The notes beneath the pieces were generated by a model. The model ran no database searches. It was not told the origin of the DNA and saw only the letters and a list, made by a program, of their open reading frames with translations. The translations under genes and the position numbers were made by a program. A stretch of DNA of 64,000 nucleotides. It comes from Chitinophaga flava (GTDB lineage Bacteria; Bacteroidota; Bacteroidia; Chitinophagales; Chitinophagaceae). The stretch spans positions 2,480,001 to 2,544,000 of the forward strand of contig NZ_QFFJ01000002.1 of assembly GCF_003308995.1 (NCBI RefSeq). Direction: 5' to 3'. This document shows positions 8,266 through 16,582 of the stretch, piece after piece. Each line of letters starts with the position of its first letter. Position 1 is the stretch's first letter.

Positions 8266-8830
8266 CTTACAAAAAGGACAAAGGATTGATATTGGTCTGT
8301 CCAATATCAGTGTCGGACTGGGATGGGAACCGAATGATGGAACCAGTGCGGCCTTCGATCTGGATGCTTCTGCCTTTATGATCGATGATAACAGGTTGAT
8401 TCCCGAAGAAGGTTTTTTTGTGTTTTATGGCAACCAGGATTCTCCGGATACTGCACTGCATCATACCGGCGATGACCCTACCGGTGGCAACAGCGACGGT
8501 GGTGATGATGAAACCATCATGGTAGACCTCACCAAAGTAGACCCCCGCGTAAAGGAAATCCTGTTTGTGGTAACTATCCACGACGCCATCTCCAGAAGAC
8601 AGAACTTCGGACAGGTAAGGGATTCGTATATCCGTATCGTTGATAATGCCACTTCTCAGGAGATCGCCAAATATGAACTGGGCGAAGACTTCTCCATCGA
8701 AACAGGCGTGGAGTTTGGCCGCCTTTATGTAAAAGAAGGGAAGTGGAAATTTGAAGCCTCCGGTAAAGGTTACAAAGAAGACCTCGCATTTTTCCTCTCC
8801 AAATACTTTAAAGGACAGATCATCAAATAA
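8255..8830 (+). CDS. terD: TerD family calcium-binding stress protein (first of four)
   Basis: A 191-residue TerD-domain protein (PF02342) that starts MAINLQKGQRIDIGL. It keeps the calcium-site acidic motifs: FDLDASAF (Asp35, Asp37), GDDPTGG at 72-78 and GDDE at 83-86. The conserved RRQNFGQVRDSYIRIVD and EDFSIETGVEFGRLY segments follow. TerD proteins are soluble, bind calcium, and act in ter-type resistance to tellurite, phage and other envelope stresses. Closest in the window to the TerD at 19348-19902, which shares the RRQNFGQVR and EDFSIET blocks. It is the first gene of the plus-strand ter arm; the next TerD starts 26 nt after its stop. Confidence 0.93.
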   Translation: MAINLQKGQRIDIGLSNISVGLGWEPNDGTSAAFDLDASAFMIDDNRLIPEEGFFVFYGNQDSPDTALHHTGDDPTGGNSDGGDDETIMVDLTKVDPRVKEILFVVTIHDAISRRQNFGQVRDSYIRIVDNATSQEIAKYELGEDFSIETGVEFGRLYVKEGKWKFEASGKGYKEDLAFFLSKYFKGQIIK

Positions 8831-8856
8831 TATCCTTCATACTTAAACCTATCCAT

Positions 8857-9540
8857 ATGGCTATCAACTTAGTTAAAGGTCAAACGATTGACCTTCGCAA
8901 AAACGATAAAGGAGAAGAATTTGATCTTTCTACCGTGACGGTAGGATTGGGCTGGGATGTAAGACAAAAGAAGAATGAAGGCGGTTTCTTCGGCAAACTC
9001 TTTGGCGGTGATAAAAAAGAAGAGGAGTATGATCTGGATGCTGTGGCCATGCTGCTGGACAGCAACGGAAAAGTAGCCAACCTGGGCCGCACCGTACAAA
9101 CCAGAGATGGCAGAGCCATGGGACTATACGAAAGTGATGTGGTGTTCTTTAACTCCATGAAACATCCTTCCGGCCATATCTGGCTGACCGGCGACAACAG
9201 AACCGGCGCAGGCGATGGCGACGACGAACAGATCATCATCAAACTGGACCAGCTGGACCAGCGTTACGATAAAATACTGTTCATGGTGACTATCTATCAG
9301 GGACGTACGAACAACCAGCATTTCGGGATGATCGAAAATGCGTTTATCCGTGCGGTAGACCGCAATGGTAAAGAAATCGCGCGCTTCAGCCTTTCCGGCG
9401 ACAGCACCTACAATGGCATGTGCTCCATGACTTTTGCGGAAATTTATCGTAAAGATGGCGCCTGGAAATTCAGGGCCCTTGGTAACCCGCACCAGTCCGA
9501 TAGTTTCATCGATGAACTGAAGAAGCTGACCTATTCCTGA
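8857..9540 (+). CDS. TerD family protein with a charged insert
   Basis: 227 residues, longer than the usual 190. The extra length is mainly a charged stretch near residues 28-50 (KKNEGGFFGKLFGGDKKEEE) just before the first acidic motif EYDLDAVAMLLD, plus a longer N-terminal strand. The second acidic cluster TGDNRTGAGDGDDEQ is intact, so calcium binding is likely. The insert resembles those seen in large TerD paralogues and may provide a protein-docking loop (inference). It lies between terD (8255) and the first terY, in the same orientation, and is probably co-transcribed. Confidence 0.92.
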   Translation: MAINLVKGQTIDLRKNDKGEEFDLSTVTVGLGWDVRQKKNEGGFFGKLFGGDKKEEEYDLDAVAMLLDSNGKVANLGRTVQTRDGRAMGLYESDVVFFNSMKHPSGHIWLTGDNRTGAGDGDDEQIIIKLDQLDQRYDKILFMVTIYQGRTNNQHFGMIENAFIRAVDRNGKEIARFSLSGDSTYNGMCSMTFAEIYRKDGAWKFRALGNPHQSDSFIDELKKLTYS

Positions 9541-9648
9541 TTCAGGAATTGATTGATTTAGAGAATTATTGAATTTACTGTAGCATAAAAGATGATGACA
9601 CGTTGACCCGTGCGCAATGCACTTTTATGTTCATTTAACCGATATTGT

Positions 9649-10287
9649 ATGAGAAGACTACCCGTTTACCTTTTGCTGGACACTTCCGGCTCTATGAGCG
9701 GAGAGCCCATCGAGGCTGTAAAAAATGGTGTGCAGGTAATGATCAGTGCATTACGACAAAACCCACAGGCCATCGAAACCGCGTTTATCAGCATCATCAC
9801 TTTTGATAGTACTGCCAAACAGGTAGTACCCTTGACAGATCTGGCTTCGTTTCAGATGGTAGATATCCGCGCTACCGGCACTACTGTGCTGGGAGAGGCT
9901 TTGCAGCTGGTCAGCTCCTGCATCGACAGAGAGGTGGCCAAAACTACTGCAGAACAGAAAGGCGATTGGAAACCACTGGTGTTTATCATGACAGATGGTG
10001 TACCAACTGATAACTGGCAAAGTGGCCTGTCTGCTTTCCGTCAGCGTAAGACAGCTTATACTGTAGCCTGCGCCGCAGGTCACAGTGCCGATACTTCCGT
10101 GCTGAAACAAATCACGGAAAATGTAGTGAGCCTCGATACTGCCGACAGTCACAGTATTTCCCGCTTCTTCACCTGGGTGACTGCTTCCATCGGCGTCAGT
10201 TCTACCCGTGTAGAAGACTCCGGAAAAGAAGTGACCGGCCTGCATGAACTGCCACCACCGCCTTCCGAACTGAATATTGTAGTGTAA
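9649..10287 (+). CDS. terY: TerY-type von Willebrand factor A protein (first)
   Basis: The 212-residue protein starts at ATG 9649 (MRRLPVYLLLDTSGSM); an upstream in-frame ATG 13 codons earlier is less likely because both paralogues begin MRRLP. The vWA MIDAS is complete: DTSGSMSGEP, a threonine in the GTTVLGEA loop and MTDGVPTDN. It ends in a short tail LPPPPSELNIVV shared with the next TerY. In the TerY-P triad described for ter systems, TerY works with a PP2C phosphatase and a protein kinase, both encoded downstream here, probably as a metal-dependent protein-binding switch in the cytosol. Confidence 0.92.
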   Translation: MRRLPVYLLLDTSGSMSGEPIEAVKNGVQVMISALRQNPQAIETAFISIITFDSTAKQVVPLTDLASFQMVDIRATGTTVLGEALQLVSSCIDREVAKTTAEQKGDWKPLVFIMTDGVPTDNWQSGLSAFRQRKTAYTVACAAGHSADTSVLKQITENVVSLDTADSHSISRFFTWVTASIGVSSTRVEDSGKEVTGLHELPPPPSELNIVV

Positions 10288-10328
10288 GGATTCATCATCA
10301 TTTATCATCATTCATCACAGTTAGTTAT

Positions 10329-10964
10329 ATGCGACGACTACCGGTATATTTCCTGCTGGACACTTCCGGTTCCATGTATGGAGAACCCATACAGGCATTA
10401 AACAATGCCCTGAGCGGAATGGTCAGCAACCTGCGTATGGATGCCCATGCACTGGACTCTCTGTGGCTCAGTATCATCACTTTTGACAGAGATGTGAAGG
10501 AGCTGATGCCTCTCACAGAACTGGTCAGTTTTCAGCTGCCGGAAATAACCTGCCCTCAGAGCGGCCCCACACATACCGGTGCAGGACTCGATTTTCTCTA
10601 CCACAGAGTAGTAAAAGATGTACAACGTGGAACGCCCACCCAGAAAGGAGACTGGCGCCCGCTGTTGTTCATTTTTACAGATGGAAAACCATCTGATCAG
10701 CAGCTGTACCGGGAAATGATCCCTAAAATAAAAGGCCTCAACTTCGGCGCTATCGTAGGATGCGCCGCAGGTAAGGCCGCCGACAACGATATGCTCAAGG
10801 AACTGACGGATACGGTCGTCCACCTGGATACCGCCGACAGCGCCACGTTGCGCCAGTTCTTTAAATGGGTGTCAGACACCATCGAGCAAGGAAACAAAAG
10901 TATGGGCACAACGGAACAGGTTACCCTGCCGCCACCGCCCCAGGAAGTGAACTTAGTTATCTGA
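10329..10964 (+). CDS. terY: TerY-type von Willebrand factor A protein (second)
   Basis: 211 residues, a paralogue of the preceding gene. The MIDAS is intact (DTSGSMYGEP, GPTHTGAGL, FTDGKPSDQ). It ends LPPPPQEVNLVI, the same proline-rich tail as the first TerY. The spacer of 41 nt before it consists of ATCATCATTTATCATC-like sequence. The next gene starts 8 nt after the stop, so translation is probably coupled within one operon. Confidence 0.92.
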   Translation: MRRLPVYFLLDTSGSMYGEPIQALNNALSGMVSNLRMDAHALDSLWLSIITFDRDVKELMPLTELVSFQLPEITCPQSGPTHTGAGLDFLYHRVVKDVQRGTPTQKGDWRPLLFIFTDGKPSDQQLYREMIPKIKGLNFGAIVGCAAGKAADNDMLKELTDTVVHLDTADSATLRQFFKWVSDTIEQGNKSMGTTEQVTLPPPPQEVNLVI

Positions 10965-10971
10965 TTGGAAT

Positions 10972-11601
10972 ATGAACGTAAAACTTATAGGGCACGATTT
11001 TAAAAGCCTGCAGGTAGAACTGTTTCACAACGAAAAATTCTATTGTGAGAAAGGAGCCCTGATCTATTATGAGGAAGGTATCAATTCCTCCATCAATGTT
11101 TTTGACAAAGGTGTGGCCGGTATGCTCAAAAGAAAACTGACAGGTGAAAGCATCTTTCAGGTAGAGTTGTGCAACACCAACGTTAATCCGAAAAAACTCA
11201 TGGTTGCCGGCAGGGTAGGCATGCTGCCGGTCAACCTCAAAAACGTGCCCGGCGGTATTATCTGTAAAGCCGGCTACTATGTAGCGTCTTCAGATAAGAT
11301 AGATATAGACGTGAAAATGAACCTCACCTCGCTGATCGGCGGAACCGGTTTGATCATGCAGAAAATAACCGGTTACTGCACTGTCTTCCTCGATGTGATA
11401 GGTACCGTTGTAACGCTGGACCTGGTAGCCGGACAAACTGTTTTTGTGGATGAAAAAAGTTTTATCTGCATGAATGCCGATATGCAGAACAGAATGTCTT
11501 CCCACTTCTCCGGTAGCAATATGCTGGGAGGGGAAGGCCTTACCATGCTCAAAATCACAGGGCCTGGTACGGTATATGTCACCTCCGTAAACTTCCGATA
11601 A
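10972..11601 (+). CDS. AIM24-like (TIGR00266 family) protein
   Basis: The 209-residue protein is rich in short beta strands and glycines, with repeats of a ...AGxVGML / GGTGLIMQKITG / GGEGLTMLKITGPGTVYV type. These match the AIM24/TIGR00266 double-psi barrel-like family, whose bacterial members are often encoded with ter or tellurite-type vWA genes. Their molecular role is unknown. No signal peptide or membrane helix is visible, so it is likely cytosolic. It sits inside the TerY cluster: its TAA stop shares its last base with the ATG of the third TerY gene, a tight translational coupling that suggests the two products work together. Confidence 0.85.
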   Translation: MNVKLIGHDFKSLQVELFHNEKFYCEKGALIYYEEGINSSINVFDKGVAGMLKRKLTGESIFQVELCNTNVNPKKLMVAGRVGMLPVNLKNVPGGIICKAGYYVASSDKIDIDVKMNLTSLIGGTGLIMQKITGYCTVFLDVIGTVVTLDLVAGQTVFVDEKSFICMNADMQNRMSSHFSGSNMLGGEGLTMLKITGPGTVYVTSVNFR

Positions 11602-12656
11602 TGAGAAGACTGCCCATTTATTTTCTGATAGATGTCTCCGAATCTATGGTCGGAGAGCCCATACAGCAGGTAGAAGAAGGTCTGTCACAGATCATTCAGG
11701 CGCTGAAAGCAGACCCCTACGCTATTGAAACCGTTTGGGTTTCCATCATCGTTTTCGCAGGACAGGCTAAAACCCTGGTGCCCCTGCAGGAGATCATAAA
11801 TTTTTACCCACCCCGTTTCCCCGTTGGTGGCGGCACTTCCCTGAGCAAAGGGCTGGGACACCTCATGTATGAACTGAGAAAGAACCAGGTGAAAACTACC
11901 TACGAACAGAAAGGAGACTGGAAGCCCATCGTATTCCTCTTCACCGACGGCGTGCCTACAGATGATACCCGGCCCGCCATCGCGGAATGGAAGCAGCAGT
12001 GGCAGCGGACGGCCAATATGGTGGCCATTTCTTTCGGTAACGAAGCAGATATTCATGTGCTGAAAGAACTGACAGAAAATATTCTTCATTTTAAAAACAG
12101 TAATGTTGCCGCATACAAACAATTCTTCAAATGGGTAACGGATTCCATTAAAACCAGCAGCGAAAGTGTGGAGAAAAACAGCTCCGGATTTGAGCTGTCT
12201 AAAATATATGACAACGATACCCTGAGTAAAATAGACCTTTCCAAACCGATACCACCACAACAGTATACCGACAGCAATTACGCCGTGCTGGTAGGTAAAT
12301 GCCAGAATATGAACCGGCATTACCTCATGAAATACCGGCGATCGGAAGAAGAAGCGAAAATTTATGGCATGGACTTCAACCGGCTGTCATACCGGCTGGT
12401 AGGCGCTTTTCAGGTAGACAATTCTTACAAGGAGCTGTCTGATGAAACAGCAGGCCCTTCCCGGATCAACAGTGATGAACTGATTGGCAGCCCCACCTGC
12501 CCCTGCTGCGGCAATCAGATAGCTTTTGCCATGTGCGTTTGCGGCCAGATCCACTGCATCGGGGAAGAACATATCAGTACCTGTCCCTGGTGTGGCAACA
12601 AAGGTACCTATGGCATCGGTGAAGGTGGTTTCGATGTGAACCGCGCCCAGGGCTAA
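11601..12656 (+). CDS. TerY-type vWA protein with C-terminal zinc ribbon (TerY-C)
   Basis: 351 residues. The N-terminal vWA domain (1-200) has DVSESMVGEP, GGGTSLSKGL and FTDGVPTDD, so its metal site is complete. A linker with DLSKPIPPQQ follows where the other TerYs end in their proline tail. The C-terminal domain has a cysteine cluster CPCCGN ... CVCGQIHC ... CPWCG (about 298-336), matching the TerY-C metal-binding domain. This architecture is the vWA member typical of the TerY-P triad, next to its PP2C phosphatase and kinase genes, and may sense metals. It overlaps the AIM24-like gene by one base. Confidence 0.92.
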   Translation: MRRLPIYFLIDVSESMVGEPIQQVEEGLSQIIQALKADPYAIETVWVSIIVFAGQAKTLVPLQEIINFYPPRFPVGGGTSLSKGLGHLMYELRKNQVKTTYEQKGDWKPIVFLFTDGVPTDDTRPAIAEWKQQWQRTANMVAISFGNEADIHVLKELTENILHFKNSNVAAYKQFFKWVTDSIKTSSESVEKNSSGFELSKIYDNDTLSKIDLSKPIPPQQYTDSNYAVLVGKCQNMNRHYLMKYRRSEEEAKIYGMDFNRLSYRLVGAFQVDNSYKELSDETAGPSRINSDELIGSPTCPCCGNQIAFAMCVCGQIHCIGEEHISTCPWCGNKGTYGIGEGGFDVNRAQG

Positions 12657-12669
12657 AAAGCAATAATAA

Positions 12670-14073
12670 ATGGGAAAAAAATATATCCGCGAATTGTTTG
12701 CTGCCAAAAACATTATCATTACCAGCAGCAAGGACCAATTGTTCGAGACATTTGTGAATGATGAACAGAACCAGCGTCTGGCCCAACAGATACTGGAAAA
12801 TCAACAAAAACTCATGGATACATGGCAATATAAATCCAGGCTGGTAGATATACAGCAGCAACAGGTGGTCATCCCGAATGCCACGGCCGGCAAGCCTTAT
12901 CAGGCCCGGCTGGACTTCCGGCAGCTCAACTGGACAGACATCTCCTGGTCGGCCATGGAAGGGCTGGAGGAATACGGGCTGCAATACAATCCGCAGACCG
13001 GTGAAATTCAGGGGACGCCAGTAAAAAGTGGTGATATCCGCCTGAAACTGAAGTTCCGCCTGGCAACAGCAGGAGAGGGCACCGCGCCCAATGAAAAACT
13101 GATCCCGCTGGTGATCAATCCCGATCCCAAGTCGTTATGGAAGGATATTCCAGGCGATCAGGCAGCCCCTTTCTGGAAACCGGACAGTGTGGCTGAATCA
13201 GCCCTGTTGGGCGATCGTTTTGTGACGGTGGCCTCCAAACGCGGTCGCAGTCATGCGAATGTGGGCTCTTTCCGGGATGATGATTATGCCTTCCGGTATT
13301 TTGAACCTTCGGGCTGGAGTGTGCTGGCAGTGGCCGACGGAGCCGGTAGTGCCAAACTGTCGAGAGAAGGCGCCCGCCTGGCTTGTACCGGTATTGTGCA
13401 GTATTTTGAACAGTATTTTAATACCGTCCCCTCTGGCGATTTTGATGCGCTGTTACAAGAACATGTGGCGGGTACCGGCACTGATACACAGAAAAAAATT
13501 ACCCGTTTTGTATACGATAACCTGGGCAAAGCCGCTTTTACCGTTCATAAAAAACTGGAAGAATTTGCTGCCAATCAACAGGTTTCCATAAAAGATCTTC
13601 ATTCCACCCTTATATTTGTGCTGCTGAAGAAATATGCTTTTGGCTATGTCATTATGAGCTTTGGAGTTGGAGACTGCCCTATCGGGCTGCTTAACAGGGA
13701 CTGTTCAGAGATCACGCTGATGAACCGGCTCGACGTAGGAGAATTTGGCGGCGGTACCCGGTTCATTACTATGCCGGAAATCTTTACCAGCGATAAATTT
13801 CCCACGCGCTTCGGTTTTAAACTGGTACCAGACTTCTCTTATCTGATGCTGATGACAGACGGTATCTACGATCCTAAATTCGTGGTGGAAGCCAACCTGG
13901 AGAAAATCGACACCTGGAAAGAATTCCTGGCCGACCTGGGCGGAAAAAATCCGGAGAACACAGTGGTGCCAACAGGTATCGCCAGTCCTGAAGCCGCCAG
14001 AAGTCTGTCTGCCTGGCTCGACTTCTGGAGCCCGGGCAATCACGACGACAGAACTTTGATGATCGTCAGCTAA
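12670..14073 (+). CDS. PP2C-type serine/threonine phosphatase with Ig-like N-terminal region
   Basis: The 467-residue protein has a helical start (1-60), then a putative Ig-like strand domain at about 66-150 (NATAGKPYQARL ... YNPQTGEIQGTPVKSGD). A PP2C_2 domain spans about 185-460. Metal-binding motifs are present: SFRDDDYAF (201-208), VADGAGSAKLS (221-231), FGVGDCPIGLL, LMTDGIYD and DDRTLMIVS at the C-terminus. PP2C enzymes dephosphorylate Ser/Thr with Mn or Mg. In TerY-P triads this enzyme opposes the kinase encoded next. The phosphatase is cytosolic by the absence of a signal peptide, so an Ig-like domain there is slightly unusual. Confidence 0.92.
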   Translation: MGKKYIRELFAAKNIIITSSKDQLFETFVNDEQNQRLAQQILENQQKLMDTWQYKSRLVDIQQQQVVIPNATAGKPYQARLDFRQLNWTDISWSAMEGLEEYGLQYNPQTGEIQGTPVKSGDIRLKLKFRLATAGEGTAPNEKLIPLVINPDPKSLWKDIPGDQAAPFWKPDSVAESALLGDRFVTVASKRGRSHANVGSFRDDDYAFRYFEPSGWSVLAVADGAGSAKLSREGARLACTGIVQYFEQYFNTVPSGDFDALLQEHVAGTGTDTQKKITRFVYDNLGKAAFTVHKKLEEFAANQQVSIKDLHSTLIFVLLKKYAFGYVIMSFGVGDCPIGLLNRDCSEITLMNRLDVGEFGGGTRFITMPEIFTSDKFPTRFGFKLVPDFSYLMLMTDGIYDPKFVVEANLEKIDTWKEFLADLGGKNPENTVVPTGIASPEAARSLSAWLDFWSPGNHDDRTLMIVS

Positions 14074-14104
14074 CTGCATATTCATTAGGTAACGTACAAC
14101 GAAC

Positions 14105-15613
14105 ATGAACACAAAAACGGTCCATTCTGTCATACATCCCGGTAAATCATATCAGTATATTGATAATGGAGAACCTATGCGTGGTGGAATGAAAGATGTG
14201 TACTTCAGCCCCGATAAGTCTTATGTAGTGGCGTTCTACAGAGATGAACAGGACTTCAGCTCCAAAGAAAGATTAAGAAAAATAGTAACAGAATACTACA
14301 ACAGTTTCTTCAACCGTGAAGGCGGCGACTATTACAAAGACCTTTACTGCTGGCCTACCGATATGGTGGAGCTGGACAAAAAGGTAGGCCTCATTGTGCC
14401 TAGTTACAACAAGAATTTCTTTTTCAAAAAAGGATATGCTACCAGCGATCTGATCAGGGGTAAAGAGAAAGAAGGTAAATGGTTTGCTTCTCCTAAATTC
14501 AGAAATAAACAGTTTGCACTGCGACTCGATGAAACGGAGCTGGGCAACTGGTTAAGTTATTTCCAGGTCTGCGTAAACATCGCCAGAGGTGTAAAGCGTC
14601 TGCATGCCGCAGGGCTGGCCCATTCCGACCTCTCTTATAAAAACGTATTGGTAGATCCGGTGAGCAAATCGGCTGCCATCATTGATATAGACGGACTGGT
14701 GGTACCTGGTCTTTTTCCGCCTGATGTGATTGGCACTGCCGATTTTATTGCGCCGGAAGTACTGGCCACCAAACACCTGGATGTAAAAGATCCCAACAGG
14801 AAACTGCCTAACAGGCTCACAGATCTGCATGCGCTGGCCGTTATGATCTATATGTATCTGTTGTACCGGCATCCGCTGAAAGGTGGCAAGGTGCATGATC
14901 TCGATACAGAAAAAGATGATCTGTTGTCTATGGGCGAAAAAGCCCTGTTTGTGGAGCATCCGCAGGACACGTCCAACAGACCTAAGCTTAACCAGCTGAA
15001 TCCAAAAGAACTGCCCTGGGCCGATGTCAGCAAATTGCCGTATACCACTACCGGCCCGTATCTGAAAGAGCTGTTTGATCAGGCTTTTATAACCGGCCTG
15101 CATCAGCCCAACAATCGGCCACCGGCCGAAATGTGGGAACAGGCACTGCTGAAAACCACCGACCTGATGCAGCCCTGCAGCAATGCGGCTTGCGAACAGA
15201 AATGGTATGTTTTCGATAATACCTTTTCTCCCAAATGCCCTTTCTGCGGTACCCCGCATCAGGGAACACTGCCGGTGCTCGACTTATACTACGAATTTAA
15301 ACCTACCGTATGGAAGCCGGAAAACCACCGGCTGATGGTGTATCATAACCAATACCTGTTTCCATGGCATGTCAACCGGAACATCATCCGCAATGAAAGA
15401 CTCGCTGCGGAACAAAAAGTACCGGTAGGATATTTCACTTTTTACCAGGGCAAATGGGTGCTGGTCAACCAAAAACTAAACTCCCTGAAAGACCTGACAG
15501 AAGACAAGGAAATACCACCTGGCACGATGGTGGAACTGACAGATGGTAAAAAGCTCCTGTTGTCCAGAGAAGAAGGTGGCAGGGTAGTGATCATTACAAT
15601 GGCGAACAAATAA
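14105..15613 (+). CDS. TerY-P type protein kinase with zinc-ribbon linker
   Basis: 502 residues. A eukaryote-like kinase domain covers about 20-370. The glycine loop is GGMKDVYFSPD, the catalytic loop HSDLSYKNVL (Asp175, Asn180), and the metal-binding motif IDIDG (194-197) replaces DFG. The region TADFIAPEVLA resembles an activation segment. A CSNAAC ... CPFCGT zinc ribbon follows at about 358-382, then a beta-rich C-terminal region. The classic HRD arginine is Ser here and DFG is DIDG, as in other TerY-P kinases, so activity is likely but not certain. The neighbouring PP2C and vWA genes make the phosphorylation triad complete. Confidence 0.92.
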   Translation: MNTKTVHSVIHPGKSYQYIDNGEPMRGGMKDVYFSPDKSYVVAFYRDEQDFSSKERLRKIVTEYYNSFFNREGGDYYKDLYCWPTDMVELDKKVGLIVPSYNKNFFFKKGYATSDLIRGKEKEGKWFASPKFRNKQFALRLDETELGNWLSYFQVCVNIARGVKRLHAAGLAHSDLSYKNVLVDPVSKSAAIIDIDGLVVPGLFPPDVIGTADFIAPEVLATKHLDVKDPNRKLPNRLTDLHALAVMIYMYLLYRHPLKGGKVHDLDTEKDDLLSMGEKALFVEHPQDTSNRPKLNQLNPKELPWADVSKLPYTTTGPYLKELFDQAFITGLHQPNNRPPAEMWEQALLKTTDLMQPCSNAACEQKWYVFDNTFSPKCPFCGTPHQGTLPVLDLYYEFKPTVWKPENHRLMVYHNQYLFPWHVNRNIIRNERLAAEQKVPVGYFTFYQGKWVLVNQKLNSLKDLTEDKEIPPGTMVELTDGKKLLLSREEGGRVVIITMANK

Positions 15614-15635
15614 GAACCTATAAAAACACACTGAA

Positions 15636-16448
15636 ATGAATTTTGCTGATTTACTGCAACAAATTATCGACAATCCTATCCCTTCCCTGATCGTGGTCGG
15701 GAACCTGATTATTATTGAAAGCCTGCTTTCGGTAGACAATGCCGCAGTACTGGCTACTATGGTAATGGACCTGCCCGAGAAACAACGTGACCGTGCTCTT
15801 AAATACGGTATTATTGGTGCTTATCTGTTCCGCGGACTCGCTATGTTGTTTGCCTCTTTCCTGATCCAGTTCTGGTGGCTGAAAGCACTGGGCGGATTAT
15901 ACCTGCTGTATCTGGTATTCAGCTGGGTGAAAGACCAGAGAGCCAAACGTAAAAAAGAAAATGGGGAAGAAGAAGAACAGGAATCCATTGACAAGGAAAA
16001 GAACTGGCTGTACAAGGTTACTGTAGGTGCTATTGGTCCCTTTTGGGCCACTGTGGCGCTGGTGGAGCTGATGGACATGGCTTTCTCTATCGATAATATT
16101 TTTGCTGCAGTAGCTTTTACTGATAATATCCTGCTGGTTTGCCTGGGTGTATTTATCGGTATCCTGGCCATGCGTTTTGTAGCGCAGGCTTTTGTAAGAT
16201 TGATGACCAAATTCACTTTCCTGGAAACAGCGGCCTATATCGTGATCGCTATCCTGGGTGTGAAACTGTCTCTGTCTCTGTACGAACACTACAACCCGCA
16301 TTCTCCGCTGACAGAGTTCCTGGAAAGCCACATCGCAGACGTATGGACTTCCATCCTGACAGTGAGCGTGTTCGTTATTCCGATCATTACTTCTGCTCTG
16401 CTGAATGTGCCTAAGAGAGGTAACACCGCTGAACTGGACAAAAAGTAA
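15636..16448 (+). CDS. terC: TerC family integral membrane protein
   Basis: The 270-residue polytopic inner-membrane protein has roughly seven hydrophobic segments, starting at LIVVGNLIIIESLLSVDNAA and ending in WTSILTVSVFVIPIITSALL. Acidic residues lie within membrane segments in the repeated pattern ESLLSVDNAA and ELMDMAFSIDNI, as in TerC/Alx proteins linked to metal-ion export. A charged cytoplasmic loop with KKENGEEEEQESIDKEK divides the halves. TerC is the membrane anchor of ter systems, and metal (often Mn) handling is proposed for the family. It is the last gene of the plus-strand ter arm, ended by the hairpin at 16541-16574. Confidence 0.94.
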   Translation: MNFADLLQQIIDNPIPSLIVVGNLIIIESLLSVDNAAVLATMVMDLPEKQRDRALKYGIIGAYLFRGLAMLFASFLIQFWWLKALGGLYLLYLVFSWVKDQRAKRKKENGEEEEQESIDKEKNWLYKVTVGAIGPFWATVALVELMDMAFSIDNIFAAVAFTDNILLVCLGVFIGILAMRFVAQAFVRLMTKFTFLETAAYIVIAILGVKLSLSLYEHYNPHSPLTEFLESHIADVWTSILTVSVFVIPIITSALLNVPKRGNTAELDKK

Positions 16449-16540
16449 CGGTGATACATGTGATGTGGATGATGCTCCTGATGAGTGGAGATTTAAGCGA
16501 AAGTTGATTCAGATTTATAATTAACTTTAATAAAACAGTA

Positions 16541-16574
16541 TTGCATCAGTCTTCGGGCTGATGCAATTTTTTTT
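16541..16574 (+). terminator. Intrinsic terminator with UUCG tetraloop
   Basis: Stem ATTGCATCAG (16541-16550) pairs with CTGATGCAAT (16559-16568). The loop TCTTCGGG can close a C-TTCG-G tetraloop, and an 8-T run follows to 16574. It ends the plus-strand ter operon 93 nt after terC, and lies directly downstream of the convergent minus-strand operon too. Confidence 0.9.
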
Positions 16575-16582
16575 AAGGGAGA

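Noticed and set aside
8880..9242. Long antisense frames inside the ter genes (for example 120 codons at 8880-9242)
   Set aside because: They mirror codon bias of real TerD genes, contain low-complexity Ser/Pro runs and no family motif.
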